Source: Gp6-AA40 sp035764385 (GTDB lineage: Bacteria; Acidobacteriota; Vicinamibacteria; Vicinamibacterales; UBA2999). From it: DNA of 6,602 nt. The stretch's first letter is position 1; each line of letters begins with the position of its first letter. Both the position numbers and the translations under genes were made by a program. The stretch covers positions 1 through 6,602 of the forward strand of contig DASTZI010000370.1 of the NCBI GenBank assembly GCA_035764385.1. Direction: 5' to 3'. Shown one piece after another: positions 6,298-6,602 of this stretch. Under the pieces are notes generated by a model, which saw only the letters and a program-made list of their open reading frames with translations, had not been told where the DNA came from and did no database searches.

Positions 6298-6602
6298 CCG
6301 CTCCGGCGCGGACCGCTGCGTACCATGCGGTTCGTGCGGTGTCGAGCGGCCGCGCCGATTTGCCTTCGGCGCTCCACGTCAGTCGTGGGCACCTCAGCGA
6401 CGAACGCGACCGATCGCTCGCCGCGGAGATTGTCACCGGTACCTTTCGCTGGCAACGAAGTCTCGATCACCTCATTGAACATTTCGCCCGGCGCCGCGTC
6501 GCAAAACTGGATGGTGAAATACTGGCGATCCTTCGACTGAGCCTTTATCAGCTCCTCCACCTCAGTCGCGTACCTGCGTCCGCCGTGGTGGACGATGCGG
6601 TT
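6294..6602 (+). CDS. rsmB: 16S rRNA (cytosine-5) methyltransferase RsmB, N-terminal NusB-like domain only (partial)
   Basis: The first 103 codons of a gene running off the right edge. The visible protein is a helical NusB-like domain: ARTAAYHAVRAV (5-16), DERDRSLAAEIVTGTFRW (36-53), LDHLIEHF (57-64), LRLSLYQLLHLSRVPASAVVDDAV (80-103). This pattern is typical of the N-terminus of RsmB (Sun/Fmu), which methylates C967 (E. coli numbering) of 16S rRNA with S-adenosylmethionine. The methyltransferase domain would lie beyond the window, with about 430-450 residues expected in total. The ATG overlaps the fmt stop as ATGA, a classic coupling signal, and fmt-rsmB adjacency after def is a common bacterial order. 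A free NusB antitermination factor would also show this fold, but it is about 140 residues and its conserved sequence differs; the operon position and the GTFRWQRSLDHLI pattern favour RsmB. It could be a related Sun-family rRNA methyltransferase. Confidence 0.87.
   Translation, partial: MTAPARTAAYHAVRAVSSGRADLPSALHVSRGHLSDERDRSLAAEIVTGTFRWQRSLDHLIEHFARRRVAKLDGEILAILRLSLYQLLHLSRVPASAVVDDAV

Noticed and set aside
1..6602. CRISPR array, tRNA/rRNA gene, insertion sequence, phage or defence genes
   Set aside because: No regularly spaced repeats, tRNA-like T-loop sequences, transposase motifs or terminal inverted repeats were seen. The coding space is filled by ordinary housekeeping and regulatory genes.

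Overview
The window is a GC-rich (estimated by eye at low-to-mid 60s percent), gene-dense bacterial chromosome segment with six protein-coding genes and almost no spare DNA. It has two divergent blocks around a 54-nt intergenic region (3562-3615). The gene content fits a soil-type, high-GC bacterium. The large multidomain sigma-54 regulator and the GC-rich palindrome at 4817-4836 remind me of Acidobacteriota (Vicinamibacteria-like) genomes. That assignment is from memory, not from a search, and is tentative.

Left block, minus strand (3561 down to 1): a 911-residue sigma-54-dependent transcriptional activator (826-3561), followed 69 nt downstream by a two-domain rhodanese-type thiosulfate sulfurtransferase (756 down to 1, cut off by the window edge shortly after its active-site cysteine). 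The activator has an unrecognised alpha/beta N-terminus, a TPR-like helical array, a GAF-like domain, an AAA+ sigma-54-interacting ATPase and a Fis-type helix-turn-helix. No sigma-54 promoter is visible in front of the sulfurtransferase, so its control by the regulator is only a possibility suggested by position.

Right block, plus strand (3616 to 6602): aroC (chorismate synthase), def (peptide deformylase), fmt (methionyl-tRNA formyltransferase) and the start of an rsmB-like 16S rRNA cytosine-5 methyltransferase. The spacings are 25 nt, a 7-nt overlap and a 4-nt ATGA overlap, so def-fmt-rsmB is a tightly coupled translation operon. Fmt puts the formyl group on initiator Met-tRNA, Def removes it from the nascent protein, and RsmB modifies the decoding region of 16S rRNA. 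aroC, the last step to chorismate, is probably co-transcribed at the head.

The non-coding points of interest are a perfect 8-bp palindrome with a TGAA loop that carries the aroC stop codon, a def Shine-Dalgarno-like sequence touching its ATG, and a very short divergent promoter region in which aroC may be leaderless. I found no RNA gene, CRISPR array, insertion sequence or prophage gene, and no clear undescribed system. The most unusual object is the N-terminal half of the sigma-54 regulator.
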